Below are positions 49,831 to 59,445 of a stretch of DNA of 64,000 nucleotides, piece by piece. The position numbers and the translations under genes were made by a program. Under the pieces are notes generated by a model that worked only from the letters and a program-made list of their open reading frames with translations, did not search any database and was not told the origin of the DNA. Origin of the DNA: Streptomyces sp. Z26. GTDB taxonomy: Bacteria; Actinomycetota; Actinomycetes; Streptomycetales; Streptomycetaceae. Position 1 is the stretch's first letter; the number at the start of each line of letters is the position of its first letter. The stretch is taken from contig NZ_RCHV01000002.1 of assembly GCF_003665095.1 (NCBI RefSeq), positions 6,142,501 through 6,206,500 of the forward strand. The letters are read 5' to 3'.

Positions 49831-50640
49831 ATGGACGACGGCGACAGCGGGCGGCGGCAGCGCCCGGCGGAGATCGACAACACCGTGCCGCACTCCGCCC
49901 GGATCTGGAACTACTGGCTGGGCGGCAAGGACAACTACCGCGTCGACCAGGAGGCGGGCGACAGGTTCGCCGAGACGTTCCCCGGCATCATCGACGCGGC
50001 ACGCGGCTCCCGGCACTTCCTCGGCCGCGCCGTACGGCACCTAGCGGGGGAGGAGGGCATCCGGCAGTTCCTGGACGTCGGCACCGGGCTGCCCACCGTC
50101 GACAACACGCACGAGATCGCGCAGCGCGTCGCGCCCGACGCCCGCGTCGTGTACGTCGACAACGACCCGCTGGTCCTCTCGCACGCCCGCGCGCTGCTCA
50201 CCAGCACCCCCGAGGGCGTCACCGACTACGTGGACGCGGACCTGCGCGACCCGGGCACCCTCCTCGAAGCGGCCGCCCGCACCCTGGACTTCGACCGGCC
50301 GGTGGCGTTGATGCTGCTCGGCGTCCTGGGGCACGTGCCCGACGACGCGCTGGCCGGGTCGCTCGTGGGCAGCCTGCTGGACGCGCTGCCGCCGGGCAGC
50401 TTCCTGACACTCAGTGACGGTACGGACGTCAGCGCCGCCCGCCGGAACGCGCACGACCGCTACAACAGCAGCGGCGCCGCCCCGTACCACCTGCGCAGCC
50501 CGCAGGGCGTCGAGGCGCTGTTCGGCGGCCTGGAGCTGCTCGAACCGGGCGTGGTGCCGGTGACGGAGTGGCGGCCCGACCCGTCGCCGTTCGAGCCGGT
50601 GCCGGTGACCACGTACGGCGCGGTGGCGCGCAAGCGCTGA
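49831..50640 (+). CDS. SAM-dependent methyltransferase, DUF574 family
   Basis: 269 residues, ATG 49831 with GGGAGAGGGG ahead. The family opening PHSARIWNYWLGGKDNYRVDQEAGD, the SAM-binding region FLDVGTGLPTVDNTHEIAQ, VVYVDNDPLVLSHARALL and the ending VPVTTYGAVARKR are characteristic of the very numerous DUF574 proteins of Streptomyces, often linked with conservon or BldB-type genes. Substrate unknown. The region 49568-49830 before it contains no gene. Confidence 0.93.
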   Translation: MDDGDSGRRQRPAEIDNTVPHSARIWNYWLGGKDNYRVDQEAGDRFAETFPGIIDAARGSRHFLGRAVRHLAGEEGIRQFLDVGTGLPTVDNTHEIAQRVAPDARVVYVDNDPLVLSHARALLTSTPEGVTDYVDADLRDPGTLLEAAARTLDFDRPVALMLLGVLGHVPDDALAGSLVGSLLDALPPGSFLTLSDGTDVSAARRNAHDRYNSSGAAPYHLRSPQGVEALFGGLELLEPGVVPVTEWRPDPSPFEPVPVTTYGAVARKR

Positions 50641-50672
50641 CGCGCGCCCGGGGCGGGGCAGGCCGGGGCGGC

Positions 50673-50801
50673 TCAGCCGGAGAACAGCTGCGACGCCTTC
50701 TGCGCCAGCTCGTACAGGCCGTAAGCCAGCGGGAGCCCGACCCACAGCCAGGCGAACGCGGTCAGTGCGGTGCGGTCGGTGCCGCTGTCGTGGTCGCTCA
50801 C
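50673..50801 (-). CDS. MFS transporter small subunit (42 residues)
   Basis: GTG 50801, overlapping the stop of the OFA-type MFS gene as GTGA. The 42-residue product has a short acidic start (SDHDSGTDRTAL) and one membrane helix (TAFAWLWVGLPLAYGLYEL) ending with AQKASQLFSG. This is the pattern of the tiny single-helix proteins encoded directly after oxalate/formate-family MFS genes in actinobacteria. It probably packs against the transporter to stabilise it. It is too short for default gene-length cut-offs. Confidence 0.85.
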   Translation of the reverse strand: MSDHDSGTDRTALTAFAWLWVGLPLAYGLYELAQKASQLFSG

Positions 50802-52234
50802 CGGGGGTCCTTCCGTGTGTCGTACGCGTCCCCGGGCGCGGTCGGCGCCCCGTCCGCCCCGTCCGTGGCGCCCTCGGCGTCCGCCGTGTCACCCGTGCCG
50901 CCGCCCGCGCGCTCCGGCTCGTGGTGGCGCGGGTCCACGGGCCGGATCAGCTCGTTGGCGACGAAGCCCACGGCGAGCAGCCCGATCATGATGCCCAGCG
51001 ACAGCCCGTACAGCCCCGGCCCGCTGCGCCCCGCCTCCTCCTGCGAGTCGGCCACGCGGTTGACGATCAGCGGCCCGAGCACGCCCGCCGTCGACCAGGC
51101 GGTGAGGAGCCGCCCGTGGATGGCGCCGACCTGGTACGTGCCGAACAGGTCCTTGAGGTACGCCGGTACGGTCGCGAAGCCGCCGCCGTAGAACGACAGG
51201 ATGACCAGCGCGCAGACGACGAACAACGGCTTGGACGAGTCACCGAGCCGCGCGATCACGAGGTACATCAGGGCGCCCGCGCCGAGGTACACGCGGTACA
51301 TGTTCTTGCGCCCGATGACGTCCGAGGTGGAGGACCACAGCAGGCGGCCCGCCATGTTGGCGAGCGACAGCAGCGCCACGAAGCCCGCCGCCGCGGAGGC
51401 GGTCACCGGGGTGTCCGTACCGGCGAAGAAGTCCGTGATCATCGGCGCGGCCTTCTCCAGGATGCCGATGCCGGCGGTCACGTTCATGCACAGCACGACC
51501 CACAGGCACCAGAACTGCGGCGTGCGCACCGCGTTGCGCGCCGACACCTGCGCCGTCGTGACCAGCGCGCGCGGCGCGGCCGCCGGTGGCCCGGCCGGTG
51601 GCCGCCAGCCCTCGGGCGGTACGCGCACCAGCAGCACGCCGAGGGTCATGAACACCGCGTACGTCAGCCCGTGCACGAGGAACGCCGTCGCGATGCCGTC
51701 GCTGTCCGAGCCGAACGAGTCCAGCATCCGCGCCGACCAGGGCGACGCGATGAGCGCGCCGCCGCCGAAGCCCATGATGGCGATCCCGGTGGCCATGCCG
51801 GGCCGGTCGGGGAACCACTTGATCAGCGTCGACACGGGAGAGATGTAGCCGATGCCGAGCCCGATGCCGCCGACGAAGCCGTAGCCGAGGACGACGAGCC
51901 AGTACTGCCGGGTGGCCGCGCCGAGCGCCGCGATCAGGAAGCCGGTGGAGAAGCAGGCCAGGGACACGGCCATGGCCCAGCGCGGTCCGCGCCGCTCCAC
52001 GAGGGTGCCGCCGAACGCCGCCGACAGCCCCAGCATCACGATCGCCAGCTGGAACGGGAGCGCGCTCTGCGTACCGGACAGGTCGAGGGCGGACTCCAGC
52101 GGCGGCTTGAACACGCTCCACGCGTACGCCTGCCCGATGGAGAGGTGCACGGAGAGCGCGGCGGGCGGCACCAGCCAGCGGCTCCAGCCGGGCGGCGCGA
52201 CACTGCGCGAGCGGTCGAGAATCCCTGGCGTCAT
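50798..52234 (-). CDS. OFA (oxalate/formate antiporter) family MFS transporter
   Basis: 478 residues from ATG 52234 (GTG 52240, two codons earlier, is possible). TAGGGT ends a few bases upstream, so a leaderless mRNA is likely. Twelve membrane segments. Family features are HLSIGQAYAWSVFKPPLE, GFVGGIGLGIGYISPVSTLIKWFPDRPGMATGIAIMGFGGGALI and ARNAVRTPQFWCLWVVLCMNVTAGIGILEKAAPMI, then LLWSSTSDVIGRKNMY. Substrates are small carboxylates such as oxalate, formate or pyruvate. It is co-expressed with the small subunit gene that overlaps its end. A 50-residue acidic tail follows the last helix. Confidence 0.92.
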   Translation of the reverse strand: MTPGILDRSRSVAPPGWSRWLVPPAALSVHLSIGQAYAWSVFKPPLESALDLSGTQSALPFQLAIVMLGLSAAFGGTLVERRGPRWAMAVSLACFSTGFLIAALGAATRQYWLVVLGYGFVGGIGLGIGYISPVSTLIKWFPDRPGMATGIAIMGFGGGALIASPWSARMLDSFGSDSDGIATAFLVHGLTYAVFMTLGVLLVRVPPEGWRPPAGPPAAAPRALVTTAQVSARNAVRTPQFWCLWVVLCMNVTAGIGILEKAAPMITDFFAGTDTPVTASAAAGFVALLSLANMAGRLLWSSTSDVIGRKNMYRVYLGAGALMYLVIARLGDSSKPLFVVCALVILSFYGGGFATVPAYLKDLFGTYQVGAIHGRLLTAWSTAGVLGPLIVNRVADSQEEAGRSGPGLYGLSLGIMIGLLAVGFVANELIRPVDPRHHEPERAGGGTGDTADAEGATDGADGAPTAPGDAYDTRKDPR

Positions 52235-52351
52235 GTTCACGCACCCTAGGCGATGTCCAGTCGGGCGGGCCCACGGGAGTGGGTGGAGCGTCGCCGGCCC
52301 GCCACGCGGCGCCCCACGCGCCTCCCGCGTCCCCCGTCCGACCGCCGCCGG

Positions 52352-53665
52352 TCACCCCTGGTGCACGGCGTCGGTGTACGACGTGGTGACCGTCGGGGTG
52401 CTCAGCACCGCGTCGAACGCCTCCGCGACGGGCGTACGCAGCACCCCGCTCTGCGTACGGATGCCGTCCAGCCCCTCCGGCGGACCCGGCCGCAGGTCGG
52501 TCAGGGTGAGGGCGCCGCCGAGGCCCGCCTCCGTCAGCGCCGCCTCGACGCTGCCGGGGGCGGGCTCGTCCAGGCGTGCCTCGGCGACGGCGAAGCCCGC
52601 CGGGTGGTCGGGGTCCGGATACATCTCGGGCACGTGCCCGGCGGTGTGCGTGAGGGCGATCGCCCGGTAGTCGTCACCGAGGGCGCGGTGCAGGTGGTGG
52701 CCCATCGGCAGGCCGGTCAGCGTGTCGTCGAAGCGGACGGGCGTCTTCTGCGCGTGGTTGTTGTGCGCGGCCAGCACGAACCGCGCGCCGGGCTCCGCCC
52801 GGTCCAGGTGCCAGCGCAGCGACTCGGCCATGTACACCTCCCGTACGGACGTGTCTCCCGGTTCGCCGCGGCCCGCGAAGAGGTCCCGCATCGCGCCGAA
52901 CATGTAGTCGGTGTGCGTGGCCGCCTCCAGATGCCGCAGCGCCACGTCGTACGCCGCCCGGCCGCCCCGGTCCACGTACAGCGGCTCCAGGCCGCGCAGC
53001 CGTAGCAGCAGCCGCGCCAACGAGGCGGTCAGCGCGTCCTGTTCGGCCGCCGCCAGCCGGTCCCAGCGGGGCGCGGCCACCGCGCCGGAGCTGCCGGTGA
53101 CGCGGTCCGCGACGGCGAGCGCGGCGTCGACGCGGGCGACGGCGCCCGGGTCGACGGTCCGCAGGTAGTCCGCCAGCGGTTCCAGCACGGGGCGCAACTC
53201 CCCGGCCGCCGTGGGGAGATCGACGCCGACGAAGCGCAGCGGGTGGCCGCTCGCGCGGTTGTGGCGGCGGAGCCAGCGCAGGAGGTCGCCGTTGGCCCCG
53301 GAGTACGCGGTGCCGCCGATCGCCTCCAGCCCGGCGTCACCGGGCCCGTCGTCCTCACCGCGCAGCCACCGGTCCAGCGGGAACGCCTCCGCGAACCCGA
53401 ACTCGAAGGCGAGGACGGTGAATCCGCAGCGTTCCGCGAGGAAACGCAGCACCCGCCGCCGGGCGTGCGTGAACTCCCGTACGAAATGGGCGCCTTCACC
53501 GACCGCGACGACGCGCGCGTCGCCCACGAGGGCGCGCAGCGGTTCGAGGTCGTCGAGGGGCGCGTCGGGGTCGAGGCCGTCCAGGGTGACGGCGTGGTCG
53601 CGGAACCAGGCGGCCAGCCGGGCGTGTTCGGGCGTGGGGGAGGGGTGCGGGGTGTGCTCAGGCAT
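52352..53665 (-). CDS. Erythromycin-esterase-family protein
   Basis: 437 residues, ATG 53665. VVAVGEGAHFVREFTHARRRVLRFLAERCGFTVLAFEFGF is the family start, with the Glu/His pair of the active site. RFVGVDLPTAAGELRPVLEPL, FVLAAHNNHAQKTP with a conserved His, and PMGHHLHRALGDDYRAIALTH follow. Ere-type enzymes hydrolyse the macrolide lactone, but most chromosomal members have other, unknown substrates, so macrolide resistance should not be assumed. The nearest related members I know are succinoglycan/EreA-like proteins. Single gene. Confidence 0.87.
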   Translation of the reverse strand: MPEHTPHPSPTPEHARLAAWFRDHAVTLDGLDPDAPLDDLEPLRALVGDARVVAVGEGAHFVREFTHARRRVLRFLAERCGFTVLAFEFGFAEAFPLDRWLRGEDDGPGDAGLEAIGGTAYSGANGDLLRWLRRHNRASGHPLRFVGVDLPTAAGELRPVLEPLADYLRTVDPGAVARVDAALAVADRVTGSSGAVAAPRWDRLAAAEQDALTASLARLLLRLRGLEPLYVDRGGRAAYDVALRHLEAATHTDYMFGAMRDLFAGRGEPGDTSVREVYMAESLRWHLDRAEPGARFVLAAHNNHAQKTPVRFDDTLTGLPMGHHLHRALGDDYRAIALTHTAGHVPEMYPDPDHPAGFAVAEARLDEPAPGSVEAALTEAGLGGALTLTDLRPGPPEGLDGIRTQSGVLRTPVAEAFDAVLSTPTVTTSYTDAVHQG

Positions 53666-53967
53666 GGGTGCGCGCTCGCTTCTCGTACGGAGCCAAGTGA
53701 GGAGGGCCGGACACGGCCGGGAGGGGCGGGGGCACGGGGGCTTCACGGCCCGGGCACGGGGCCGTGCCTCGCACGGCCGGGGAGTCGTCACTCCGGCCGT
53801 CGTCCGTGCCTCACCGCCGCGAAGCGCTCAGCGGAAGAGGGTGCCTGGTGCCATGCGGCGAGCGTAGCACCGCCCGCCGCCCCGCAAACCGGCCTGGCCT
53901 GCGGGTACGTGGGGCGTGGCCGGGGTGACCCGCGTGGCCGGGGACGCGTCGGGGCGGCGGGCGGTGC
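53666..53967. other. 302-bp intergenic region
   Basis: No gene. It contains the upstream region of the esterase gene and a short hairpin GGCCGTGC-CTC-GCACGGCC (53760-53778). Nothing else stands out. Confidence 0.6.
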
Positions 53968-54441
53968 TCAGGGGCGTACGTCCTTGATGTCGGTGAAGTC
54001 CTCGAAGTCGAAACCCGGGGCGACCACGCAGGTCACCAGGACCGGTTCCGTGCCCGCCGGTTCGGCGGCCTGCCAGGCGCCGGCCGGTACGAGCGACTGC
54101 GGCCGCTCGCCCGCCGCCACGTCGCCGCCGAGGAGCGTGGCCCCGCTGGCGTCCCCGGCGCCCTCCTCGTCCGGGAGGTCGCCCGTACCGCCGAGGCGCA
54201 GGCGCAGCGGGCCGCCCAGGTGCCACAGCCACAGTTCGTCGGAGCGCACCCGGTGCCACCGGGAGGACTCGCCGGGGTGCAGCAGGAAGTAGATGCCGGT
54301 GGCGTACGGGCGCGGCCCCGGGTAGCCCTCCGGCACCGCGCTCCCGCCGGTGCGCCACGTCTCGCGGAACCAGCCGCCCTCGACGTGCGGTCGCAGGTCC
54401 AGCCGTCGTACCAGCTCAGAGATCTCCGCCATGCGGTCCAT
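53968..54441 (-). CDS. Cupin protein, DUF985 family
   Basis: 157 residues from ATG 54441 (ATG 54432 is also possible). HVEGGWFRETWRTGG, YATGIYFLLHPGESSRWHRVRSDELWLWHLGGPLRL, a spacer, then QSLVPAGAWQAAEPAG and LVTCVVAPGFDFEDF are the conserved blocks of the DUF985 cupins. The His and Glu positions can hold a metal ion. These are small cytoplasmic proteins with possible sugar-epimerase or lyase activity, not established. It ends the minus-strand series upstream of ureD's terminus by 52 bp but is probably independent. Confidence 0.88.
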   Translation of the reverse strand: MDRMAEISELVRRLDLRPHVEGGWFRETWRTGGSAVPEGYPGPRPYATGIYFLLHPGESSRWHRVRSDELWLWHLGGPLRLRLGGTGDLPDEEGAGDASGATLLGGDVAAGERPQSLVPAGAWQAAEPAGTEPVLVTCVVAPGFDFEDFTDIKDVRP

Positions 54442-54493
54442 CCTGGCCCAGCCCGGGCCCCGCCCGCCAACGGGGGCCCCGGGCCGGGTGGCG

Positions 54494-55302
54494 TCAGGGT
54501 CCGGTGTCGGGAGCGTCGAGTTCGGCCAGCGCCCCGTCGAGGACGCGGCGCACCTCCAGCGCGTCCCTCCCGAGCGCCTGCACCAGGACCGCGGGTCCGG
54601 CGAGCGGCGTCAGCGCCGCGTGGTCCCCGAGCAGCCGGGCCACCGGCGGGGTTGCGGTGAACTCCGGCCGTACCACGAGCAGTTGCCCCAGCGCGCGGTG
54701 CCCACCGAGCACGGCGGGCCCGTCCCAACCGCCGGGAGCGCCGGGTCCGCACGTCAACTCCTGCTCCAGCAGCACCTGTTCGCCCACCCGCAGCCGCAGT
54801 CCGCTCGTCAGCCGCCCCGGGGCGGCGTCGCCCGTACGGCCGAGCACCTGCTCCTCCCGCAGCACCAGCCGCGCTCCGGGCGCCACGTCGGCGCGGGTGG
54901 CGACGGCCAGGTCGCTCCCCGCGCCGACGATCAACTGCTCCGGCAGCCAGCGCAGTTCGGCGCCCGCGTCCGCGGTGAGCCGCACGTCGTACCGTGCCGC
55001 CTCGCCGGACTGGCCGGGCAGCGCGAGCGTCGCGGCGGCGCTGCCGAGGCCCAGCCGGGCGCCGGGGCGCGCGTGCGCCCGTACCGTCAGGCGGTCGCCG
55101 CCGAGCGGACCGCCCATGGCGCCCACCAGCAGGGCGCGCGCCCAACCGCCGTCCGCCCGCACCCGCCGCAGGGCCAGCGGGCCCTCGCCCGTCAGCACGG
55201 GCAGGGCGGTGCCCCCGCGCCCGTCGGGTGCGGCGGTGACGCGGGCGGTGGCGCGCACGCCCGACGGCGCGCCGCGGCCCGCCTCCGCGGTGCCGGGAGC
55301 GG

Positions 55303-55306
<4 letters not shown>
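54494..55306 (-). CDS. ureD: Urease accessory protein UreD
   Basis: 270 residues from GTG 55306, overlapping the ureG stop as GTGA. AGRGAPSGVRATARVTAAPD, PLALRRVRADGGWARALLVGAMGGPLGGDRLTVRAHARPGARLGLGSAAATLALPG and the YDVRLTADAGAELRWLPEQLIV block follow the UreD beta-helix pattern in an actinobacterial form. It is shorter and more divergent than UreD/UreH of enterobacteria. UreD holds UreF and UreG on the apo-urease during nickel insertion. Last gene of the urease operon. Confidence 0.88.
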
Positions 55307-56004
<698 letters not shown>

Positions 56005-56069
56005 GGTGGGCCTCCTCGGGCCGTGCGGGTGGGCGGGGCGGACGGGGGTTCCGGGCGGGGCGGCGCCGC

Positions 56070-56801
56070 TCAGGACGCGAAGAGGCGCACCGGCCAGCCG
56101 GCGTGGGCCTCCGCGCCGATCTCCAGGAGGGGCGCGGACGCGGCGGGCAGGGCGCCGGTACCCGACTCCGGTACGCGCAGCGCGGCCCGTACGGCCTCCG
56201 CGCCGGTCCGGTCGACGGCGGGCGCGACCGCCGCGAGCACGCGGGTGGCGTCGCACGGGTCCAGGCCGAGCAGCCGCACGGCCGCCGACGCCGGGCCGCT
56301 GACGCTCTCGTACGCGGCGCAGTGCGCGGCGTCCGCGCCGTCGAGGCCCGCGGCGCGCACCACCGCACCGAGGACGACGGGCTGGTGGGCGCCGCGGGGA
56401 AAGGCGCTGGCGAGCGCGTCCAGCTCCGGGTGCGGCCAGGTGGCGCGGGCCGTGCGCAGCAGCTGCCGTCCGAGCCGCCGGGCCGTCGCGCGCAGCGCGG
56501 GGGAGGGCGTACGGGCGTCGGCGGCGCGGTCCAGGGCGACCGGGTCGGTGCCGAGGGCGGCCGCCGCCGCGAGCGCGGCCGCGACCAGGCCCGCGGTGTG
56601 CAACCGGCCCCGGCAGAACGCCTCCAGGGTCGCGCCGTCCACGACGCGGCGGGCGGCGACGGCCTCCTCGACGCCGCCGGAGTGGGCGTGCCCGCCAGCG
56701 GGGAAGCGGCCGTCGGCCAGGACGAGCAGCGCCGCACGCGGGGCCGCGGGCACCGGCCCCGGGGGCGGCCCGGGGTCGTACGCGGATGTGGTGGCGGCCA
56801 T
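56070..56801 (-). CDS. ureF: Urease accessory protein UreF
   Basis: 243 residues, ATG 56801 sharing a base with the ureC stop (TGATG). LLVLADGRFPAGGHAHSGGVEEAVAARRV is the classical UreF start. The all-helical body includes RQLLRTARATWPHPELDALASAFPRGAHQPVVLGAVVRAAGL and ends with a Pro/Ala-rich tail. UreF gates nickel transfer from UreG to UreC within the UreDFG complex. Position between ureC and ureG is the normal Streptomyces order. Confidence 0.93.
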   Translation of the reverse strand: MAATTSAYDPGPPPGPVPAAPRAALLVLADGRFPAGGHAHSGGVEEAVAARRVVDGATLEAFCRGRLHTAGLVAAALAAAAALGTDPVALDRAADARTPSPALRATARRLGRQLLRTARATWPHPELDALASAFPRGAHQPVVLGAVVRAAGLDGADAAHCAAYESVSGPASAAVRLLGLDPCDATRVLAAVAPAVDRTGAEAVRAALRVPESGTGALPAASAPLLEIGAEAHAGWPVRLFAS

Positions 56802-58520
56802 CAGAACAGGAAGTAGCGCTGGGCGAGGGGGAGTTCGGACACCGGGTCGGGCTCGACGAGCGCTCCGTCGATGGTGACGGCGAAGCTGTCGGGCGCCACC
56901 TCGACGTGCGGCAGGGCGTCGTTCTCCCGCATGTCCGCCTTGCCGAGGCCGCGTGTGGAGCGCGTCGCCACGAGGCGTCTGCCCAGTCCGAGCCGCTCCG
57001 GCAGCCGATCCTCCAGTGCGGCCGGTGCGACGAAGCCCAGCGACACGGCGGCCGGTGCCCTCCCGTACCCGCCGAACATCCGCCGGGCCAGCACCGGTTG
57101 GGGCGTCGGTACGGAGGCGTTCGCGTCGCCCAGGTGCGCGTGGGCGATCTGGCCGCCCTTCAGCACGGCGTACGGTTTCACGCCGAAGAACGCCGGCTCC
57201 CACAGCACCAGGTCGGCCAGCTTGCCCGGCTCCACGGAACCGATCTCGTGGTCGACGCCCTGCGCGACGGCCGGGTTGAGGGTGTACTTCGCGACGTACC
57301 GCCGTACGCGGTGGTTGTCGGCGCGCGTGTCGCCGGGCAGGGGACCGCGCCGCCGCTTCATCACGTGCGCGGTCTGCCAGGTCCGCAGGACCACCTCGCC
57401 CACCCGGCCCATGGCCTGGGAATCGGAGGACATCATCGAGATGGCCCCGAGGTCGTGCAGCACGTCCTCGGCGGCGATGGTCGTCGGCCGGATGCGGGAC
57501 TCGGCGAACGCCAGGTCCTCCGGCACGGCCGGGTTCAGGTGGTGGCAGACCATCAGCATGTCGAGGTGCTCCTCGACGGTGTTGACGGTGTGCGGCCGGG
57601 TCGGGTTCGTGGAACCGGGCAGCACGTTCGGCATCGACACGGCCGTGATCATGTCCGGCGCGTGCCCGCCGCCCGCCCCCTCGACGTGGAAGGCGTGCAG
57701 CGTACGGCCGCCGACCGCGGCGAAGGTGTCCGCGACGAAACCGGCCTCGTTCAACGTGTCCGTGTGCACGGACAGCTGTGCGCCGGTCTCCTCGCACACG
57801 TCGAGGCACGCGTCGATCACGGCCGGGGTGGCGCCCCAGTCCTCGTGGATCTTGAACCCCAGCGCTCCCGCGCGGAGTTGGGCGTGCAGGGACGCGGCGG
57901 ACATGGTGCTGCCCTTGCCGAGGAACCCGATGTTCACCGGGCTGGACTCCATCGCGTCGAACATCCGGGCGAGATGCCAGGCGCCGGGTGTCACGGTCGT
58001 CGCCCTGCTGCCCTCGGCGGGTCCCGTACCGCCGCCGATCATCGTGGTGACGCCCGAGGCGAGCGCCTCCTCGACGAGCCCCGGGGAGATGAAGTGGACG
58101 TGCGCGTCGACGGCGCCCGCGGTGAGGATCCTGCCGTTGCCCGCGACGATCTCGGTCTCCGGTCCGATGACGAGGTCGGGATGCACCCCGTCCATGGTGT
58201 CCGGGTTGCCCGCCTTGCCGAGCGCGGTGATCCGGCCGTCCAGGATGCCCACGTCGGCCTTGACCACTCCCCAGTGGTCGATCACGACGGCGCCGGTGAC
58301 CACGGTGTCGGGCGCGCCCTCCGCGCGGGTGGTCCGCGACTGGCCCATGGACTCGCGGACCACCTTGCCGCCGCCGAACACCGCCTCGTCGCCGGCGCGT
58401 CCGGGCCCGCCGCAGCGGTCCTCCTCGATCTCGACCAGCAGGTCGGTGTCCGAGCCGCACCCGGTCGCCCGTGGTGGGGCCGTACAGGTCGGCGTACGCG
58501 GCGCGCGGCAGCTCAGCCAT
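56801..58520 (-). CDS. ureC: Urease catalytic subunit UreC, frameshifted near its 5' end
   Basis: The natural start is ATG 58520 (MAELPRAAYADLYGPTTGDRVRL), overlapping ureB by 8 bp as usual. After codon 23, at about 58451, the family sequence continues in another frame (DTDLLVEIEEDRCGG, then FGGGKVVRESMGQ) to the stop at 56801. Compared with the usual RLADTDLL, two bases are missing (or one is extra). The rest, 526 residues from GTG 58381, is complete, with nickel ligands AHVHF, the carbamylated-Lys region GFKIHEDWG, HTDTLNE and the flap CHHLN. If real, the frameshift removes the N-terminal beta domain from a continuous product; a sequencing error is the main alternative. Confidence 0.9.
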
Positions 58521-58845
58521 CGAGCGCGCCCCCCGTCGCGCCGCGCAGCCCGGGCACCGTGCGCAGACCGGCGAGGGGCACCAGCTCCACCTCGGCGGGG
58601 ACACCCGGCTCGAACCGTACGGCCGTGCCGGCCGCGACGTTCAGCCGCAGGCCGCGGGCGGCGGCGCGGTCGAAGTCGAGTCCCGGGTTGGCCTCGGCGA
58701 AGTGGTAGTGGGAGCCGACCTGCACGGGACGGTCGGCGGTGTTGCGGACGGTGAGCCTGACCACGGGGCGGCCCTCGTTGAGGACGACGGGCGACTCCGC
58801 GTGCAGGATCTCGCCGGGGACCGGGGGAGTCGTGCGACCGTTCAC
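58513..58845 (-). CDS. ureB: Urease subunit beta UreB
   Basis: 110 residues from GTG 58845 with GAGGAGGGAC ahead. VPGEILHAESPVVLNEGRPVVRLTVRNTADRPVQVGSHYHFAEANPGLDFDRAAARGLRLNVAAGTAVRFEPGVPAEVELVPLAG is the full UreB beta-sandwich, given here only as landmarks: PGEIL, GSHYHFAEAN and FEPG. It is a structural subunit of the cytoplasmic urease trimer, here separate from UreA as in most bacteria. It starts 8 bp after the ureA stop and overlaps ureC by 8 bp. Confidence 0.95.
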   Translation of the reverse strand: MNGRTTPPVPGEILHAESPVVLNEGRPVVRLTVRNTADRPVQVGSHYHFAEANPGLDFDRAAARGLRLNVAAGTAVRFEPGVPAEVELVPLAGLRTVPGLRGATGGALDG

Positions 58846-58853
58846 GTCCCTCC

Positions 58854-59156
58854 TCACACGATCGGGTCGTGGACGGTGACGAGCTTGGTGCCGTCGGAGA
58901 AGGTGGCCTCGACCTGGACGTCGCGGACCATCTCCGGGATGCCGTGCATGACGTCGTCGCGGGTGAGGACCGACCGTCCCGAGGCCATCAGCTCGGTGAC
59001 GGTGCGGCCGTCGCGGGCGCCCTCCAGGAGGTGGGCGGTGATGAGCGCGACCGCCTCGGGGTGGTTCAGCCGCAGGCCCCGCGCCCGGCGCCGGGCGGCG
59101 ACGTCGGCCGCCACGTGGATGAGCAGGCGTTCCTGTTCGTGCGGTGTCAGTTGCAC
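58854..59156 (-). CDS. ureA: Urease subunit gamma UreA
   Basis: 100 residues, GTG 59156 after AGGTGGAG. LTPHEQERLLIHVAADVAARRRARGLRLNHPEAVALI, then DVMHGIPEMVRDVQVEATFSDGTKLVTVHDPI is a complete and highly conserved UreA (landmarks LTPHEQERLL, NHPEAVALI and GTKLVTVHDPI). First gene of the ureABCFGD operon. The upstream 290 bp contain no gene and should hold the operon promoter. No ureE and no nickel transporter gene are adjacent. Confidence 0.96.
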   Translation of the reverse strand: MQLTPHEQERLLIHVAADVAARRRARGLRLNHPEAVALITAHLLEGARDGRTVTELMASGRSVLTRDDVMHGIPEMVRDVQVEATFSDGTKLVTVHDPIV

Positions 59157-59445
59157 GGCTCCACCTCTCGGTCCTCTCCGTCCCGGCGCGCGCCGTCGTC
59201 CCCGTACACGGACCGGACGGGTCCCGGCGACGGGCTCGGCCTCCCGTCGCGCGGCGGGGGGCCGAGCGATGCCGGTGAACGCTACGGGCGTGGCGTTTCC
59301 GGCGGATTTCCCCGCCGTGAACCGCGGGTGCGCCGCGTACGGGAGGGGGCGCCGCCACCCGGCGGGCGCCGCCGACCATCCGTACCGGCAGCGGCGCGCC
59401 CCGCGGCGGAGGCGCGCCGACGGCCGTACGGAGCGCCGGGACGGC

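Noticed and set aside
47939..50044. Very long plus-strand open frame over gdhA
   Set aside because: It runs opposite the highly conserved gdhA and has no protein-family features.
54451..54484. Terminator hairpin after ureD
   Set aside because: Arms pair only with bulges (GCCCGGGCCCCG with CGGGGGCCCCGGGC); not distinct enough from background GC-rich symmetry to list.
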